Assembly: GCA_032358255.1 (NCBI GenBank)
Contig: JAULBX010003333.1
Coordinates: 1-64,000 of the forward strand
DNA from: Heterotrichella gracilis
Taxonomy: Eukaryota; Sar; Xanthophyceae; Tribonematales; Xanthonemataceae
Direction of reading: 5' to 3'
DNA: 64,000 bases
The position numbers were made by a program, and so were the translations under genes. The notes under the pieces were generated by a model that was given only the letters and a program-made list of their open reading frames with translations, did not search any database and was not told the DNA's origin. Below, piece after piece: positions 62,526-64,000 of the stretch (its first letter is position 1; every line of letters begins with the position of its first letter).

Positions 62526-63838
62526 ATGAAGGCCTTTGCTCAGGCTGACCACGAGCTCAACGACAGCTGCAGCACCCCTCGCAGGACCCCCACTTTCGTT
62601 TCATATATAGGTGCTTGGGCGCCTCAAATCTTCTACCCAGATTACTTGATTCCTCCTGAGCCTCGACCCCTCCAGCCCACAGTGTTCACATCCAAGCCAG
62701 CAAGGAGTTCTTCTGATTGAAGGTACCTCATTGCCACCCAGGCGGCAATCCAGGACCTTTGGTCACTCATCAGAAGCCGAGGAACAGAGGGCAACCCCTT
62801 CAACAGAGATGGTTTTTCCAGGTGAGCGTTCCATGGCATGCTGGTGATCATATGGGGTCCTCCTGCCTGCGCTCCAAGTTACCACCAGCCCCAAACTGTT
62901 GGTCAACTGCTGGTATGCCAGTGCCATACATGTCAACTCCAAACCTTGAAAAAGGCATCTTTTGTGCTGCAGGTCTGGATGCCATCCTCTCAACAGTCCC
63001 GGAGTTCACAGTCCTTGCTAACAGTGAATCATCGACCAACCGGCCATATGGTCAAGGCTTGCAAGTTGTGGACCTCGATCTCGATCCACTGCTGCCTAAG
63101 ATGCGCAGCTGCGTGGAGGAGTCCCTCGAGGGTGTGGAATTCGACACTGACCCGTGCCCTCGTAAGTATTGGTATTTGACATTGAATACTGGGCATTTTG
63201 CAGCAGCTGGTGGCTGTTGCTTGCTGGTACAGTTCTAAGTGTACTGCGTGCACAAGGTTGCTGCTCATTCTTTCCATTCAACTCCGGCCCGGATGCCGTT
63301 GTGGTGTTCCAACAACTGACGTTGTTTTGGTGTCCAGGATATAATGTGAACAAAATCTACAGGAACGAGTCGAACCTGAACGCAGGGTACGTTTGGCGTC
63401 AAACTATACTCTTTTAACTTGTCACATCCTTTGTCACATCCTGTTGGATGCCATCTTTGAACAGCATGCTTCAGTCATGTTGCTTGGCTGGTTGTGTTTG
63501 CAGGTTTAAGTGTGTAATCTTCTGCGAATAGCAGTAGATGCACATACTGTTAGAGCTTGTGTGATTGCTCTTTCCAAAGATGCTTTTTTGACAATCTGAT
63601 ATACCACTGTTTTGGGCCTGCACGCGGCAGGAATGAGTGATCTTTTCAAGTGCTGTGCAGATTTGCATCCCATGTTGGTGAAGTTGTGGTCACGGTCCTG
63701 CACGAGAAAAACAGGGATGTACAATTTGACCTAGAACCCAATGATGGTATCACGGAAACAGGAAAGCCGGACTTTGGTGTGTTTCACAAGCACACGCCAG
63801 ATGCTGGCTGGACAGTGCTGTTTGGTGGCGAGGGAAAG
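62526..63838 (+). CDS. Unrecognised protein, 5' part (continues past the right edge)
   Basis: I do not recognise this protein. Five exons join in frame (62526-62610, 62723-62821, 62973-63161, 63338-63386, 63661-63838), giving 200 residues up to a GTGAGT donor; the rest lies outside. An ATG at 62508 is also in frame. The intron 62611-62722 is needed because the straight reading meets a TGA at 62718. The N-terminus is polar and Ser/Arg-rich. Later parts, LDAILSTVPEFTVLANSES, YNVNKIYRNESNLNAGFAS and GEVVVTVLHEKNRDVQFDLE, look like a soluble alpha/beta or all-beta fold. No signal peptide or membrane span is seen. Confidence 0.6.
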
Positions 63839-64000
63839 GTGAGTTTGCAACTGGAAAGCTCCTATGTTTTCATGGTAGTGCCAAGGCATTGTGCAATTTC
63901 AAGGGAACCACTTGCATGTGGTGCTAACGTTTATGCAAGTATTGTAACCACAATACTAGGTTTGCAATCACGTTATCAAAATTTGATGTCGTGACTTACC

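Overview
The window is eukaryotic nuclear DNA, most likely from a green alga of the Trebouxiophyceae (a Coccomyxa-like organism is my guess). Reasons: 16 genes in 64 kb, all intron-rich (2 to 15 short exons with GT-AG borders, acceptors mostly TGCAG or CCAG), GC-rich exons in lower-GC introns, plant-type peroxisomal-style citrate synthase and G3BP-like genes, TTTAGGG-type telomere-like words inside introns, and a very frequent TGCATGCA palindrome. For 15 genes the exon chain was rebuilt by hand and closes in frame from ATG to stop; the 16th runs off the right edge. No rRNA, tRNA, CRISPR or bacterial operon structure was seen.

Layout, left to right: a LINE endonuclease fragment (1-210); a short-chain dehydrogenase (678-3530, minus); an unrecognised algal protein (4272-7589, plus); adenosine kinase (8580-10847, plus); a ribonuclease-inhibitor-type leucine-rich-repeat protein (11860-13771, minus); a membrane-anchored gamma-glutamylcyclotransferase-like protein (14504-15468, plus); a secreted glucose/sorbosone-dehydrogenase-like beta-propeller (16187-19382, minus) head to head with an AlkB-type alkane monooxygenase (20463-24339, plus); a G3BP-like NTF2+RRM+RGG protein (26155-29995, minus); a TMTC-type membrane protein with TPRs (30988-37957, minus) head to head with calnexin (38759-42219, plus); an acidic C2H2 zinc-finger protein (43529-45739, plus); the ASH2/TRAUCO SPRY subunit of COMPASS (46626-49559, plus); citrate synthase (50584-54881, minus); elongin C (55596-56151, plus); a second, weaker LINE remnant (about 56580-57040); glucose-6-phosphate dehydrogenase (57322-61682, plus); and the 5' part of an unrecognised gene (62526 to the right edge).

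Most genes are unrelated housekeeping genes. Two divergent pairs could share control regions: the AlkB and sugar-dehydrogenase-like pair (possible oxidative or hydrocarbon metabolism) and the TMTC and calnexin pair (both act on glycoproteins in the ER lumen). The most unusual item is the AlkB-type monooxygenase, which keeps all eight histidines of the diiron site plus the NYxEHYG block, in a clearly spliced eukaryotic gene.
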